Part shown: piece by piece, positions 42,710 through 55,323 of the stretch
How positions within the stretch are numbered: position 1 is the first letter of the stretch
How the letters are laid out: every line of letters begins with the position of its first letter
Assembly (NCBI RefSeq): GCF_041260155.1
Contig: NC_091947.1
Location: forward strand, 36,156,032 to 36,220,031
From: Ptychodera flava
Taxonomy: Eukaryota > Hemichordata > Enteropneusta > Ptychoderidae
Length of the DNA: 64,000 nucleotides
Direction of reading: 5' to 3'
Made by a program: the position numbers and the translations under genes
The notes under the pieces: model-generated
The model's input: only the letters and a program-made list of their open reading frames with translations
What the model was told of the DNA's origin: nothing
Database searches by the model: none

Positions 42710-43319
42710 ATACTATCACTGCCAGTATGTAGTAGCAGGGCAGTAATTGTATTAACTTTTTATTTTGACAATATTTTTGTTCAGTTTATACAATTGTGTT
42801 CTTGTTCTACCCCCTACAGCATGTTGAGCTGTCCAGTATTCAGCTTGCCAACACAGCCTACGTGTACCGTGCATTTGTATCATTCAATTATCACCAATAT
42901 TTAGACAAATGGGCTTTGTTGACAAACTGAATATTGTGTTTTTCAGCATGTTGTAGGGAGATACCAAGAAACTGTGTTTGATACATTGCATAGAAATATT
43001 GAAAAATTATCAACAGTTGCAGCTCCTGCCCCATTACAAGGCCAACTTGTTTTACGAAAATTTAATGGCATTCATACATTTTTAGATTTTTTCGAGATTA
43101 GAGACATAAAATGCAACAAAACGGTTCTAGATTTTGTTTAATTATTACTAACATTAGAACCATCGGACGACATCAAAATGTTGGTAGTCAAAATATTTTC
43201 AGGTCCCCCTATAGGCAGAGCAAAACTTTCAAGTTCCTCCCTCCACTACCCCAAAAATTTTCGAATCCCCCCTGAATTCCTCCAGCCCCCCCCCTCACCA
43301 TTGTTTTTGAATGCGGCCT
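42710..43319. mobile_element. Right half of a dispersed non-autonomous element (copy A)
   Basis: Matches 46690-47440 with small differences: CCCTACAGCATGTTGAGCTG, TTGACAAACTGAATATTGTG, and the right arm ending CCTGAATTCCTCCAGCCCCC then ATGCGGCC. No left terminus found. Confidence 0.65.
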
Positions 43320-43532
43320 TATATCGACATCACATTCAATGAAATTTGTGATGGTGATAGTAGTTATTGTCACAGTGGCAATTCTTAAAATACTATATCT
43401 GAGAACATTGAACGATGTCATTTTTTTATTATCAAAGAATGACGAAGAGATCATGACTTACGTCAGAGTTGTAAAAGTAAGCATCAGCCATTTCATTCTT
43501 TGTCTCTGGAAATATGGCTGCATTGACAAATA

Positions 43533-43646
43533 CTGAGAGGGGTGGCCTTGAAGAATCGCCATTGGAATCTTCATTCGTTTTAGATCCCCTGAATATCCTC
43601 GAAAACATTTGAAATCCCTCCCCTCTATGTGATCAAAAATGTTCAA
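43533..43646. mobile_element. Left-arm fragment of the same dispersed element (copy C)
   Basis: Resembles 45810-45915: GGGGTGG..., GAATCGC.ATTG, TCCCCTGAATATCC and CTATGTGATCAAAAATGTTC. An isolated arm 200 bases right of copy A. Confidence 0.5.
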
Positions 43647-43830
43647 ACCCGTACTGTTTATAAGCTAGAACTTCATGACTGTTACTAGCGTTAATCGTCG
43701 AGCGCCTCCTCTGGCCAAACGATAAAATCCCATACACGTGATGTCTGTCAAGTTATGGGATACCATTAGGCCTACTCAACTGTGCAAGGTTTCGTTTATA
43801 CATGATGACGGGTATATAGCAAGGCCATCC

Positions 43831-45785
43831 CCGATGATGATTGGTCACTGCACACTGAAACATTGATTTGTAAGTTTCAGAAAGCACAGTCAGCAAAGCC
43901 TGCGGACCTTGTTCAGTATTAAGTCGAACTCGTCCCATGTAAAAATCTTCTAAAATTTACTGTCATCGAGTGACATGCTGCAACGTTGAAAACTGTGTAG
44001 TTGACCATAATCTATATTTTTTTCCCTGTTGTGACTTGTACAATCACTACAGGTCTAGGTTGATCGAAATACAGGATCAGATGGCTGTTCAAAGGAAGTA
44101 TTTGGGGAAGAATGTCATTTCTCATTAGACCCTAACGACAAGTAGTATTGTAGGCCGCTTAATTGACTAAGTTTGGACGTAGTACGAGTAATCATAAACC
44201 CTTTCTCAGATGAATCATTCGTTGTTTTTATAACGTTTGGATTGGGAAACACAAGAGGAGAAACTAACTGCCAAAACACAAGAGTTTCCATTGATGTTGG
44301 TCTTACGATTCTGCGAGAAAAAAAAATGGTTAAAAGATTTATACTCTCCTTCAAACCTGCCATCTCTTCACATTATCGGAAAACAAGCTACGTCCAGCTC
44401 AGTGGATAGAACTATTTTGTTGAAGTGTGCAATTTCCTTGAATGGATTGTTGACTCCTGGAATAAAATAAATAAAACAAAATGGAAAAGTATTTGAATAA
44501 CGTCACAACCCTATATTCCTTGAACTTTAAAAAGCGAACATACAATTCAGAGAAGAGACAAGCGCCGCATATCCCTCATATGATTTATTGCCGTACGCAG
44601 TAATACGGAGAAAATTGAATTTTTCATGCACCTATGGACTGAAATTTAAAGACAGACTGAGAAAGTATGTCTGATACCTTATAAAATTAGAAACAGAAAA
44701 ATGCTCTGAGACGAATAAATGCATCATGGGACATGTAAAATCACCAAGCAGCGAAGAACAAGTATAAGTGAACACAAAGAAACGTTTTACATTTAATTTG
44801 ATATGCAAACTGATGTAGATAAAAAACTTTCATGAAAACGTTCAGAAATCATCAACATGAATTGTATCGTCTCACCTTTAGGAATGTTTTTCAACGATTT
44901 CTATGCAGTACCACTTATGTCATCACAACTAGAACCTTGTTCACTGAATCTCATCTCTCGCACCACACGGTACGCTTCAGACGTTATTCAATAGACACGC
45001 CCTCGCGCGTTGAGATATCTCCACGGGTGTGGCATCTCATACCGACCTGAACTCACAATTGTGTAGGCACGCCGAATCAACACTTAATAATAATATTTCC
45101 AACTCAGGCCTGGTGAAAATGACCATATCTCAATCACGACGTTCACTGTTTTATATAATTGCGACTCTCCGTTGACTTACGTTTGACCAGACCTGACAAA
45201 AAATTGAAATGCGACATTTTTGTGAGTCAATTATTCGAAGTCAACTCGAGAGTCACGAGACTTGCGTCAATTATTGGTGAAATGGCTACACTAATTGACC
45301 ATGCCACCTCTAATTATCAACACTTAAATTGTGCGTGTGACCAATAACGTAGAGCTGTGAATGGATACGTCAGAGTATTGGCATGTAGAAATGAGATTGT
45401 GCTTCAGAAAAGGGAGCTGGAACTTACATGACGTATATTGAAATCGCCATGAATACAAAAAACCCACATGGCTGGTGAGTAAAGACCAACACAAATGTTA
45501 AACTTGGCCTCACTGCAAGATAATTTCATAATTATGGGTTGGAAATAAAGCTAGTTACCTGTTTCTTCACTCGAAGTTCACGTGTTTAAATATAAGTTCA
45601 GATAAGTTTCCATCGTCTTTTCATCTGGCAAATCCTCGGAATTCCGACTATCACTGCCCAATTTATTCACCCCTGCAGTAGCACTTTCCTAACATGTGAC
45701 CTATGAACATTTTGTTTGAAACACAATCTTCCTTTAAAGTCTTTGAATTGGATATTCCTTTTGCGTCTTTCATGTTTATATCTTA
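43831..45785. other. Intergenic, nothing recognised
   Basis: Short frames on both strands without family match or splice support. Confidence 0.4.
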
Positions 45786-47439
45786 GGCTGCGTTCACTAA
45801 TAACCATTAGGGGGTGGGCTGGAGGAATCGCGATTGAAATCTATTTTTTTTCAGATCCCCCCTCAATACCCCGTAATATTTTCGAATGCACCCCTCTATA
45901 TGATCAAAATTTTTCAAATCCAGCTCATCCCTTCGTACGCAGAAAAAATAAACACGTATTGCGCCGTTTCGCTCGCAGGTGTTCAACACTACCTGTTTAT
46001 TAGCAGTTTGAGAAATATTCCTAAGGGAAGTTCGTTAATTGATTCATTTTTAAACGCATCGGTGAGCGTTTTGGATTTATCGGTCTAAGCTAACTTGAGT
46101 TAATCCAACTCTGGCCAGGTCAATTGCTCCTGCCAAAGAGCACACAAAATGATGATCATGAGAAAGTAAGCAAATTGTGAATTCTGGCTAATTGCCACTT
46201 TGTAAAAAACTGAGCACAAAAGTGACCTACCAAAATTTGTTTAAAAAGTACAAGACATATATGAATCAGATGCTACTAAAAATTGACAATACTGGAAGGT
46301 TAAATATTCCATCAGATAAATGTTTTAATCTCTGAAATTTTGGGTGTAATAATGACAAATTTAGTCACATATTTTTTCATTTGGTCTTTACTATTCAAAG
46401 TTTTACTTTTATATTATTTAATGACAAGAATGTGAAACTTTAGAAAATAGTGCACCTTGACCCAATCTTTTTTCTTTAATATTTGATTATAGTCATATGT
46501 CAGAATTCAAAAATTCCTGGAAATTTTTCAGATCTCCTTGTCTTCCATGTGTTACTCTCTGGCCTGATCTTTGTACAAGTATGTTTCACTGTCATGAGCG
46601 TCGTTTGACCCAAACTCTTCTTCAACTACCATGTACATCAGAGTCAGAGCTATCTCTATCACTGCTTAGGTATGCAATGACAGTGACACTGCAGTAGTAT
46701 AGGGCTGTACCTGATAGTGACACTGCCCGTAGGGAGTAGCTGTATTAACTGTGATAATTTTGGCAATATTTTTTTCAGTTTATACAACTGTATTCTTGTT
46801 CTGCTCCCTACAGCATGTTGAACTGTCCGGTATTCAGCTTGCTATCACAGCCTGTGTATGTGTACCATGCATTTGTATCACTGACAACTGACTGTCAGTC
46901 TGGACTCTCATTAAATTATCACCTACTGACTGTCAGTCTGGACTCTCATTAAATTATCACCTAATACATATTTATATATAAAGGCTTTGTCGACAAACTG
47001 AATATTGTGTGGTTCGAGCATGCTGTAGGGAGACACAAGAAACTGTAGTTGACATATTGCATAGAAATATTGCAACAATCATCAACAGATGCAGCTTCTG
47101 CCCTGTTACTGGGCTCAAATTTATTTTTTACTACAAATCACACGTTTAGATCTTTTCGAGATAAAAGTAATGTAATATGTTAAAATGATTCTAGATTTTT
47201 TAAATTATTACTAACATTACAATAATCGGATGACATAAAAAATGGTATTCATTTTTCATTGAATTACCTACAAAAACTTGGAATTGGAAGATGTAAAACA
47301 TAAAAGGGAACCAAAAAAAATTTCAAGTCCCCCCAACAGGTAGAGCAAAATTTTCAAGTCCCCCTCTACTACCCAAAAAATTTTCGAATCCCCCCTGAAT
47401 TCCTCCAGCCCCCCCCAACCATTTTTTGTGAACGCAGCC
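45786..47439. mobile_element. TIR element with GGCTGCGTTCAC ends, 1.65 kb (copy B)
   Basis: GGCTGCGTTCACTAATAACC at the left and the inverse of GGCTGCGTTCACAAAAAATG at the right, each followed by a G-rich block and GGCTGGAGGAATC. The flanks (CTTA left, TTTA right) do not give a clean duplication. Interior holds a two-copy tandem of TGACTGTCAGTCTGGACTCT near 46900-46965. No transposase seen. Confidence 0.7.
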
Positions 47440-47479
47440 TTTATGGCATTCGCGCGCTAACAAGCGTTGGACAGTCTTA

Positions 47480-48607
47480 GGGAGCGTCCATATTTTACTT
47501 TTAGGGGCCCCAGAGGATTTTCTACTTTCCTGGTGTTGATTTGCCCCCCCCCCCGAAAATTATGGCCAAAAATTAGGCCCTCATACAAACAAACATATAT
47601 ACATTCAGACACACAAATCTGATAAATTAAATGTCATCACACTGGAGGAACGAGAAACTAGTTTCTCAAAACAAAGTTATTACAAACATTTGTCACAGAT
47701 ATTGTTGACATCCATCACTGATCTTCTATGTGTCCAACAATCTGTCAATAAACTGATGAGAATTTCAACAAAGCTCGGGGAAGGAGAGAAATTGAAGAGA
47801 ACACAAGTAACAAAAGCACAATCATGATCATTGCATTCATAAGTAAGGAAACAAAGTTGTGAGAGTTCAGCTAGGTGCAGAATAACAGTTCACCACTGTC
47901 ATGCTGTGTGCAGTTCAAAATGACATCTTTTATTTTCCAACGTCATACATATTTAATATCCAAAAATCTGACCCACTCCTCTACAATATCCCATTAACTT
48001 TCATCATACAGGCCTTCTACATGAAACTCGTTGAGTTTTTCAAACACCACATGCGCCAGGATATCTTTATCTATAGAGTCACTATCAAGTTGGGAAAGCC
48101 AATAGTCCCCGGTCCATACTCTCCGCAGACAACTTTAGTCCCTAGGAGTTGAGCTACTCTTAGTTTTCAAATTCAAGTTTTGCCTGTTTGCATTTGTGAG
48201 CACGATGTTTGCATTCCTTTTTTCGTCGTTTTTGTGGGCGAAGTCTCACTTTGGCCACTGAAATCACACATGGGTCAGAAACGGACCGTAGTAACTCCGA
48301 TGAGACTATTACAGGACTTTTTAGAATTAGTACTAGTGTAGTGAATCAGCAGCAGTGAAACTGACAACTCAGAAAGCATTTTCGATGACAATGAACGTGA
48401 CACTGAAACCATTTCTGCATATTCACGAGGGCGGATTACGTTCAGAAGTGGCAGAATGGCAAATTGTTTTGTGTTGAATTAATAATGTTGGTTTTTTCAA
48501 TGCCCCGAGGACTGCTGTGTTTAACCCCCTAATTCCTCCCGAGGTAAATTAAAGCTCTCCGCCCCTGAAAATTCCCCGCCCCCTGGAAGTGAATTGTGAA
48601 CACTTCC
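47480..48607. mobile_element. Old TTA-flanked element, diverged ends
   Basis: GGGAGCGTCCATATTTTACT at the left resembles the inverse of the right end (GGAAGTGTTCACAATTCACT), followed by G/C homopolymer blocks as in the other TTA-flanked elements. TTA lies at 47477-47479 and 48608-48610. The divergence of the ends suggests an older insertion; some doubt remains. Confidence 0.45.
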
Positions 48608-48766
48608 TTAGGGGACTGTTCTTATAGTAAGATTAATCATGGTTCTGAAGAATAATCACGCTCAAAATTCAACGTTTTGAGGGAAAATTACAATTCATTT
48701 GTTAACTACCGAAAGGGCATCTGTATTGTACTTTTTAGCATTTTACAAACCGTCGCTGTTTTAGTA

Positions 48767-48771
<5 letters not shown>

Positions 48772-48832
<61 letters not shown>
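48772..48832. repeat. (GA)n microsatellite
   Basis: About 30 GA units without interruption. Confidence 0.95.
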
Positions 48833-48835
<3 letters not shown>

Positions 48836-48960
48836 TCTGAATACGGAAGTTTTCGGATATTTTTGCGAAATAAATAAAGTGACAGGAACAGAGATGACAT
48901 GGAATTCTCAACCAATTATCATAAAACGAAATTGAAACAAAACCTGTAAAATTAAACTTT

Positions 48961-49255
48961 GATGTTGCGTCAGCGATTGCCTCACGTGAAGACGGCGATG
49001 CCTGAGTGATTTTTGTTTCGATACCGGATCCCTTATCTGCATTTGGAGTGCGCCCCCGCCGATAGTATGATAGGCATTCCAATATGGCCGCGTACCTGGC
49101 AGAAGGCGGTGCAAGATCGAGTTCGCTTGTTTGCATTACAGCGTGACACAGTACCGTCTTCGCTCCGCATTGTCTACCCACGCTTTCGTGTTCACTACCA
49201 TTCAAAGATATCTTCCTCTCACTTAAATTGTCCCATGGACTTTTAGGCTTTCAAA
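48961..49255 (+). promoter_or_regulatory. Putative CpG-richer promoter of the gene starting at 49256
   Basis: More CpG (GCGTCAGCG, GACGGCGATG, GCGCCCCCGCCG, GGCCGCG) than surrounding DNA, with TCACGTGA at 48982-48989, a palindromic bHLH-ZIP (MITF/TFE/USF-type) E-box. No TATA box. Position directly before a good start codon supports a promoter. Confidence 0.4.
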
Positions 49256-50089
49256 ATGATGGAAGAGGTGGAGGCCGCAGCTCGGCAGGAGCTGGAAGGG
49301 ATGAGCTGGAGTAGCGACGAAGAGAGTTTCTACGATAAACCCTCCGACCAAGATGTCGTCGCTAACGGGAGTAACCAGTCTGACGAAGGTAAGCTCTCAA
49401 GACTGCTACGATGGCAGCCGTCGAATCTCACCTAGTCCCTGTGATTTTCGTTTGCTTTTTACTGATGTGAAACAGACAAGTGTAGATTTGCTCTGTGGAG
49501 CCAATAAACCGCTCTGACGTCCGAAGGTTACGTGGAAGTCGAGTCTGTTTTACGATAGCCCTGCAGTTCATTGCGAGCGTACGACACACATATATCATCG
49601 GCATAGTGTACGTCATTAAAATCGAAATCCCTGCCCGAGCGTGTACTTTGAACTGCTAAGAGCGAAGATAGAACATTGTACAGCATTGCCTCCTCGACTC
49701 ACTCCAAATAAAATTAAAGTGTATTTGCAGCTGATGAAGAAATATTGAGTGGCTGTTACAGATTGACTGAATTGAAATCGGTTGATGTTTTGGTTGGCAT
49801 TACACAGTGTTTGTGTTGCTCCAGGTTGCGAATCGACTTGGTTAGGTTTCGTGAAGGGACCATGGTTTCATTTAGGTTATGCCGTTGAAGAGCCTGTTTG
49901 TTTTAGTCATACTATCTCTTGGTTGCAGCTGCAGATCATCGCCTACTGAACTTGCCGCGACATCTGAGTGCCGGCGAGCTGGGCGACTCACAAGTCTGTC
50001 TTTCAGAACGTGTGACTCGATGCGCCAGACGCTTGAGTAACTTCCCGTTCGTAACAAACGTTGCTTACCACCGGATTTCCGCTATTTAG
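49256..50089 (+). CDS. Probable two-exon gene or first exons of a larger one, unrecognised protein
   Basis: Exon 1 (49256-49388) starts ATGATGG (Met-Met) and encodes MMEEVEAAARQELEGMSWSS then DEESFYDKPSDQDV, an acidic start typical of a nuclear or cytosolic protein; it ends GACGAAG with donor GTAAGC, phase 1. The first acceptor that fits is TTGGTTGCAG at 49928 (a second, six bases on, is also in phase). From there 53 codons run to TAG at 50087-50089 (includes HRLLNLPRHLSAGELGDSQV). Total 97 residues, followed by AATAAA 177 bases later. I do not recognise the protein. Exon 1 is better supported than exon 2, which might be an alternative last exon of a gene that continues to the right. Confidence 0.45.
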
Positions 50090-50265
50090 AAACCTACGTC
50101 TGTATACAAATCAGCCCATCATAACGCGTGTGCGGACGCGTCGCCACATCATACGTGCAAGAACGGTTTCGAGTGACCATAATGCTAGTCTAGCCATAAC
50201 GTAACCGAAACCGACTGTATGCATCTCATCGAGATATAACGACTAACTCATTACACTATTATTGT

Positions 50266-50271
50266 AATAAA
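50266..50271 (+). terminator. Possible polyadenylation signal AATAAA
   Basis: Canonical hexamer 177 bases after the TAG at 50089, a normal distance for a short 3' UTR; supports a transcript ending here. Confidence 0.35.
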
Positions 50272-50626
50272 GAAAGAACAGTTTAAATTCTCCACAAATA
50301 TTTACATTTGTCGTTAAATTGTGAAATGGACAGTGTCAGTTCTAAAAAAAGGCTATTATGTAATATGCAATTGTCACGAATCCGGCATCCCCACATAAGT
50401 GGAGTTTATCAGCAAAAGAAATCCTTGCTTCTATGCAGCATGTGTTTGTTTTCCTTTATTAAGTAAATGAACCAACTATTTGTTTAAGTTCTTTGCATAG
50501 CATAACAACAACACCATTTACTGTTACATGTAAAATGATTTTATTAAGGCCCGGCATCCCTAACAAAACCAACAAATACATGCTTGAGGAAAGTGAAATG
50601 AAAAGAATAATGCAAAAAGCTTTTTA

Positions 50627-50805
50627 CAGTGAAACCTGTCTAAACTGAACTCTGTCTAAACTGGAAACCTGTCTAAAATGAACCCTTTTTCCCAGTCCCA
50701 TTCCAATAGAACTCTATGTTAAAAGGACCTCTACACACCAAACACCTCTCCAAACTGAACAATTTTCTTAGTCCCTGAACGATTCAGTTTAGACAGGTTT
50801 TACTG
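50627..50805. mobile_element. Short MITE with CAGTGAAACC ends (Tc1/mariner-pogo-like)
   Basis: CAGTGAAACCTGTCTAAACT at the left and AGTTTAGACAGGTTTTACTG at the right are inverted copies with one indel-free mismatch region. The interior has further TGTCTAAACTGAA repeats. A TA lies at the left flank only. The CAGT...ACC ends resemble pogo/Tigger-type elements. Confidence 0.6.
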
Positions 50806-52290
50806 AAAGCGTACCACATGCTATTGAAACTGAAACATAATAGAACAATAACATGTAAAAGTATATTTCCAGTGATTGAAATCTTCAAAGAAATCACCTG
50901 TTCACTTTTTCTGCTAGAAAACCCAAAATGTAGTTTGGAAAGCAACAACACTGATGTCCACTAGATAAGTTTAACAAGTGGGTTTTTTTAACAGTTCACT
51001 AAGTCTTCTAATGCCTTGCCACTTTCAAGCTTAAAAATTCCTCATTTTTAAAAAGAAGGTGATACACATTCCTTGACTGTCAACTGTAACTGCTGGATAA
51101 TTTTCTTGAATCTAATCATGGGATAAGGCCATCATTAAAAAAAATGACTAACAAGATGCTATTGAAGAATGAGGGAATTGAGGACCAGCAGCAGAAAATG
51201 TGTTGCTGTTGTAACTTTCATTCATTTTGAAGCTGAAGAGAAAGGAATATTTAGATGAGATACAAGCATCTGGAAAGGACGTTTGTAGGTCTTTCTGTTC
51301 AAAGTTGAAACCAGGAGATTAACTTTGAAATGTCAGTAGAAAACGTTCTGTCTTCACATAATCTAATCAAAGTGTCGTCACACATTGGATGCTTTGGCCA
51401 GCTGGGAAACCAGCCTTGTTTCATGGTTTCAACAAATCTTCATTTTGATTTAGCTTGGCCATTCAACATACTCCTTCTGTTTCATCTTACTCCTTCTGTT
51501 TCATCTTAAGTCATTTTTTTTTTGCAAGCTGATATTTTTAAGAACTAATGGATTTGTACACTTCTACCCGTCATTGCCTGTATGTATGGTTGCAACCATT
51601 AATAAATATTTACCAGATAATGATAGTGGGAAAGTTTATGCACAAGATATATTTCCTTATGGATGAGTTTGTGAGAAGATAAACTATTGAAAACAACAAT
51701 TAAAAACTAACAAAAAGGAAGATCTTGGCATCTGCAATGTCTTTCGTGATGAAAAATGCATTAGGCCTTTATGAAAAATGCATTAGGCCTTTCTCACTCT
51801 TTCACTTGAAAAACTAAATTCATCAGTTTACTGGCCTTGTGATAAAGGTCAGAGGGAGTTCAACTTGACAAAGTGACATATTTATGGTCTATATCTTATG
51901 TGGTTCTTGTGGACTGTTTACTTTCTATTGCCTGTTTTGACAAAAGTTTAAAGTTTTAGGAACAGTAAGGTCGTATTTAGTCCAAGTGCCATAAATTTTG
52001 CTGTGTGTTGTTTCTGTGGGAACTGTGGAGTTAGAGAGCTGTGTTGGTAATACTGTACTGTTGGCATCATTTGAACAATATGACCAAAGCCAGAAACTGA
52101 AACTATTTGGTATAGCAGTGACCTGGGATAGGGGTTGGAGGGGTTCATCGCAAGCATCATCACTTAGAAACAACTGGACTCCAATTATTCTATGCAAAAC
52201 TAATTGTTGTTTTTGCATTTCATTAGTATTGGATCTAATATGTTAGATATATTGAGTTTAAATATTTATGCAATAAAGCACACTCAGTGA
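50806..52290. other. Intergenic or intronic, nothing recognised
   Basis: No exon or element identified. A 20-bp tandem duplication occurs at 51476-51505 (CTCCTTCTGTTTCATCTTA). Confidence 0.4.
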
Positions 52291-52292
52291 TG

Positions 52293-52398
52293 GTATACAT
52301 GTACTACGAGATGCTGACCAGTTCACGCACGACATGTGTGCACGAGTGTTAGCGAATGCGTATATGGAGTGAACTGGTCAAAATTGAGTAGTATACCC
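52293..52398. repeat. Imperfect inverted repeat (MITE-like)
   Basis: GGTATAC and GACCAGTTCAC in the left arm pair with GTGAACTGGTC and GTATACC in the right, around a G+C-richer loop (GCACGACATGTGTGCACGAG). No target duplication seen. Confidence 0.55.
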
Positions 52399-53062
52399 AT
52401 TCCTGAGGTGGTTTACTGCTGTTATATCATAATATTAAATTGAATTCTGCCATGAAACATCAAAAAAAGGAATTTGTATGTAGCTGGGAGCTCATGACTG
52501 TTCCAACCGTGCTATATCGTGAATATAGCATGGTTGTTTTTGGATCTTGACCAATCAGATTGCAGTATTTGTGCCATCAATGTAGTGGTATGATATAATA
52601 AGAATTTGTGCTCTCTGAATACCTGGCATACTCATACACATATGGACTTCCAGGTAACTTTGTACAGATATAAATGTTAAATTTGAGAAAACTATTGAAA
52701 ATCATAAAAGAGAGAGCAATGTCTTTCAATTCTGTTTAACAGTAGAATGAATTTCTGTAAAAGGTTAAGTGAAGCCAGGAAACCTTGAATATTTCACAAG
52801 CTAATACAGCATGGGTGTGATGAAATGATAGTTCTGAAAACATATTACCAAACAGTACCAAAATATCTCTTGCCTGGAACGAAAGCCATTTGCTGACAAA
52901 GAACAGTTTTGTACAGTACAGGATTAAAGGTTTATAGTTCCTTTCACCACATGGTTTTACCTTAAATAGCTGGTGAAAAAAATAGAATTTATAGTTTTGA
53001 CTAGATTAGTGAAAGTGAGAACATGTTTTGTACTTGTACTTCATTGTATAGTTCTTACCCAC

Positions 53063-53738
53063 CATCACATACTTAGTGACATCACATACTTAGTGACATC
53101 ACATACTTAGTGATATCACATACTTAGTGACATCACATACTTAGTGACATCACATACTTATTGACATCACATACTTAGTGACATCACATACTTAGTGACA
53201 TCACATACTTAGTGACATCACATACTTAGTGACATCACATACTTAGTGACATCACATACTTATTGACATCACATACTTAGTGACATCACATACTTAGTGA
53301 CATCACATACTTAGTGACATCACATACTTAGTGATATCACATACTTAGTGACATCACATACTGACATCACATACTTAGTGACATCACATACTTAGTGACA
53401 TCACATACTTATTGACATCACATACTTATTGACATCACATACTGACATCACATACTTAGTGACATCACATACTGACATCACATACTTAGTGACATCACAT
53501 ACTGACATCACATACTGACATCACATACTTAGTGACATCACATACTTAGTGACATCACATACTCATTGACATCACATACTGACATCACATACTTAGTGAC
53601 ATCACATACTGACATCACATACTGACATCACATACTTAGTGACATCACATACTTAGTGACATCACATACTGACATCACATACTGACATCACATACTTAGT
53701 GACATCACATACTTAGTGACATCACATACTTACTGACC
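53063..53738. repeat. Minisatellite, mixed 17-bp and 13-bp units, ~42 copies
   Basis: The full unit is CATCACATACTTAGTGA (17 bp). Toward the right a shorter form without TTAG (CATCACATACTGA, 13 bp) becomes frequent and is mixed in patterned groups. Variants TTATTGA and GATATCA occur more than once, so blocks were copied together. No unique spacers, so not a CRISPR array. Confidence 0.95.
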
Positions 53739-53744
53739 TCAGGT

Positions 53745-55320
53745 CAAAAGATCATTGTTGCCAAAAAAATAGGTTGTTAATCATGAGATTTGTAAATCTA
53801 CCGGTACTTAGTGTTGGCCATGGCTGTAATTTCATTCTCTACTAAAGGGAAAGTATTCAACTTGTGGAATAGTTAGAATGGCTGGCTATTACTTGGATTG
53901 GATACTTTTGCCTCACTACTTGGTGATAACCTCACACACTCAAGTCTTCCCTATCTTTGACTTCTAGTAAAGATCAGGCACCAGCAGATTAACATGTGCT
54001 TTTGCTCTTGGTTGAAATCATACTTCCAGCATGGTTAGTCTCTATGTAGGGATGTGAATCTCGATAACTACATGACTAATCACTTAATATTATATTGAGT
54101 GTATTTGTTTGAAAAAGTAGTATGTTGACAGGAAACCTTTTGTCATTTCCATGTTTATACACTGTCAAATGGCTTGTATCAGCTTTACATACTGGTATGA
54201 TGGCAATGTATGAAAATCAAGCACTCAGGTACTATCATGTTTAGCAGATTAAACCTGACGATCTTTTGTAATGTATAGTCACTCATTTAAAAATATCCTC
54301 CTGTCCTGTCATTGCTCAAATTTTTATTTTAATCAATTAGCCGTACTGGACAGTTGATATGTGAGCCTTACATTGAGACTTTTATTTGAATGAGTTACTA
54401 TAACAGTAATGCACGAACCCAGTGACTAGTTGAGCAAACCCTAGAATTTCAGTGATTAGAGCAATACTAGTGGATTCAAATTATTGACCTGCGGTTGCTA
54501 AGGTTACTTTGTAATATCTGTGAAAATCTGAACATGTGTGAATTAATTTGTAAATGAATACAAGACATTGCTACTACTACTAGACCAGGGTGACTACAAA
54601 GAGACAGTAGCCTGTCATTAATCACTGGATTTCATTTGCAATGCAAATGACTTTATTAAGTTTGAAATATTAAATTTCGCAGATCTAAGTTTCTAAAAAT
54701 TCTTCGGAGGGAAATGCCACAAAATTGGAAAATTGTCACCTGTATGAATTTTATGTGTGAAGCGCACATTGAGAAATGCTGCAATGCCAACATTAACAGA
54801 TTTTCATAAAATGAAGTGTTTGATATTATTAGGCTTTTCTCTACAATTTTTTCACAAGCAGCTCAATGCATCTATATATATATATATTGAAATCAGTCCA
54901 CTCAATTCTGGTATGTCACTGAATGGTGTACATGCATGTTTGATTATTAGACAAGTACATCCAAGTGAAGTAATTATTCCTGCATATACAGTAACTGATC
55001 CTATCTCAGCTGTGCATATTACATGAATGCAGTTTTACAAATGTAGGTTCCCGATTAGCATCTCTTACAGAGACCAACTTGCATATGCCATTCTAATGTT
55101 TCAACTCCCTGACTACAATATGGTACGTACATGTGTATTAGTGAACATTTTTGAAGCTGACGTTTGTCAGAAGTCAGTAGTTGCGGAATCACAGGTACAG
55201 TGTAGTTACTTCAATTTCCTATTGATGAAACTTCTCCTGCACTATACAGTATATGTGTATGTTTCTGAGTTTGCATGTATATGTACAGTATGTGGAAGAC
55301 GAACAGAGGAGAATAGTACA
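53745..55320. other. Intergenic or intronic, nothing recognised
   Basis: Short chance frames only, for example at 54757 and 55027; neither has splice support nor a family match. Confidence 0.4.
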
Positions 55321-55323
55321 TTC

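Larger units (their letters stand above)
42674..43830. repeat. Region bounded by ~22-bp inverted repeats
   Basis: GGATGGCCTTACTATATACC at the left (duplicated in tandem, 42673-42709) and its inverse GGTATATAGCAAGGCCATCC at 43810-43829 face each other. The segment between contains two fragments of a G/C-armed element family. Flanking duplication not evident, so mobility is unproven. Confidence 0.45.

Noticed and set aside
48735-49205. 156-codon - strand frame over the promoter of the 49-kb gene
   Set aside because: Its end is the (GA)n run translated as Ser-Leu, and it lies antisense to a better-supported start; no family match.
53063-53738. CRISPR-like array of short direct repeats
   Set aside because: Units follow directly with no unique spacers, and the context is an animal genome; it is a minisatellite.
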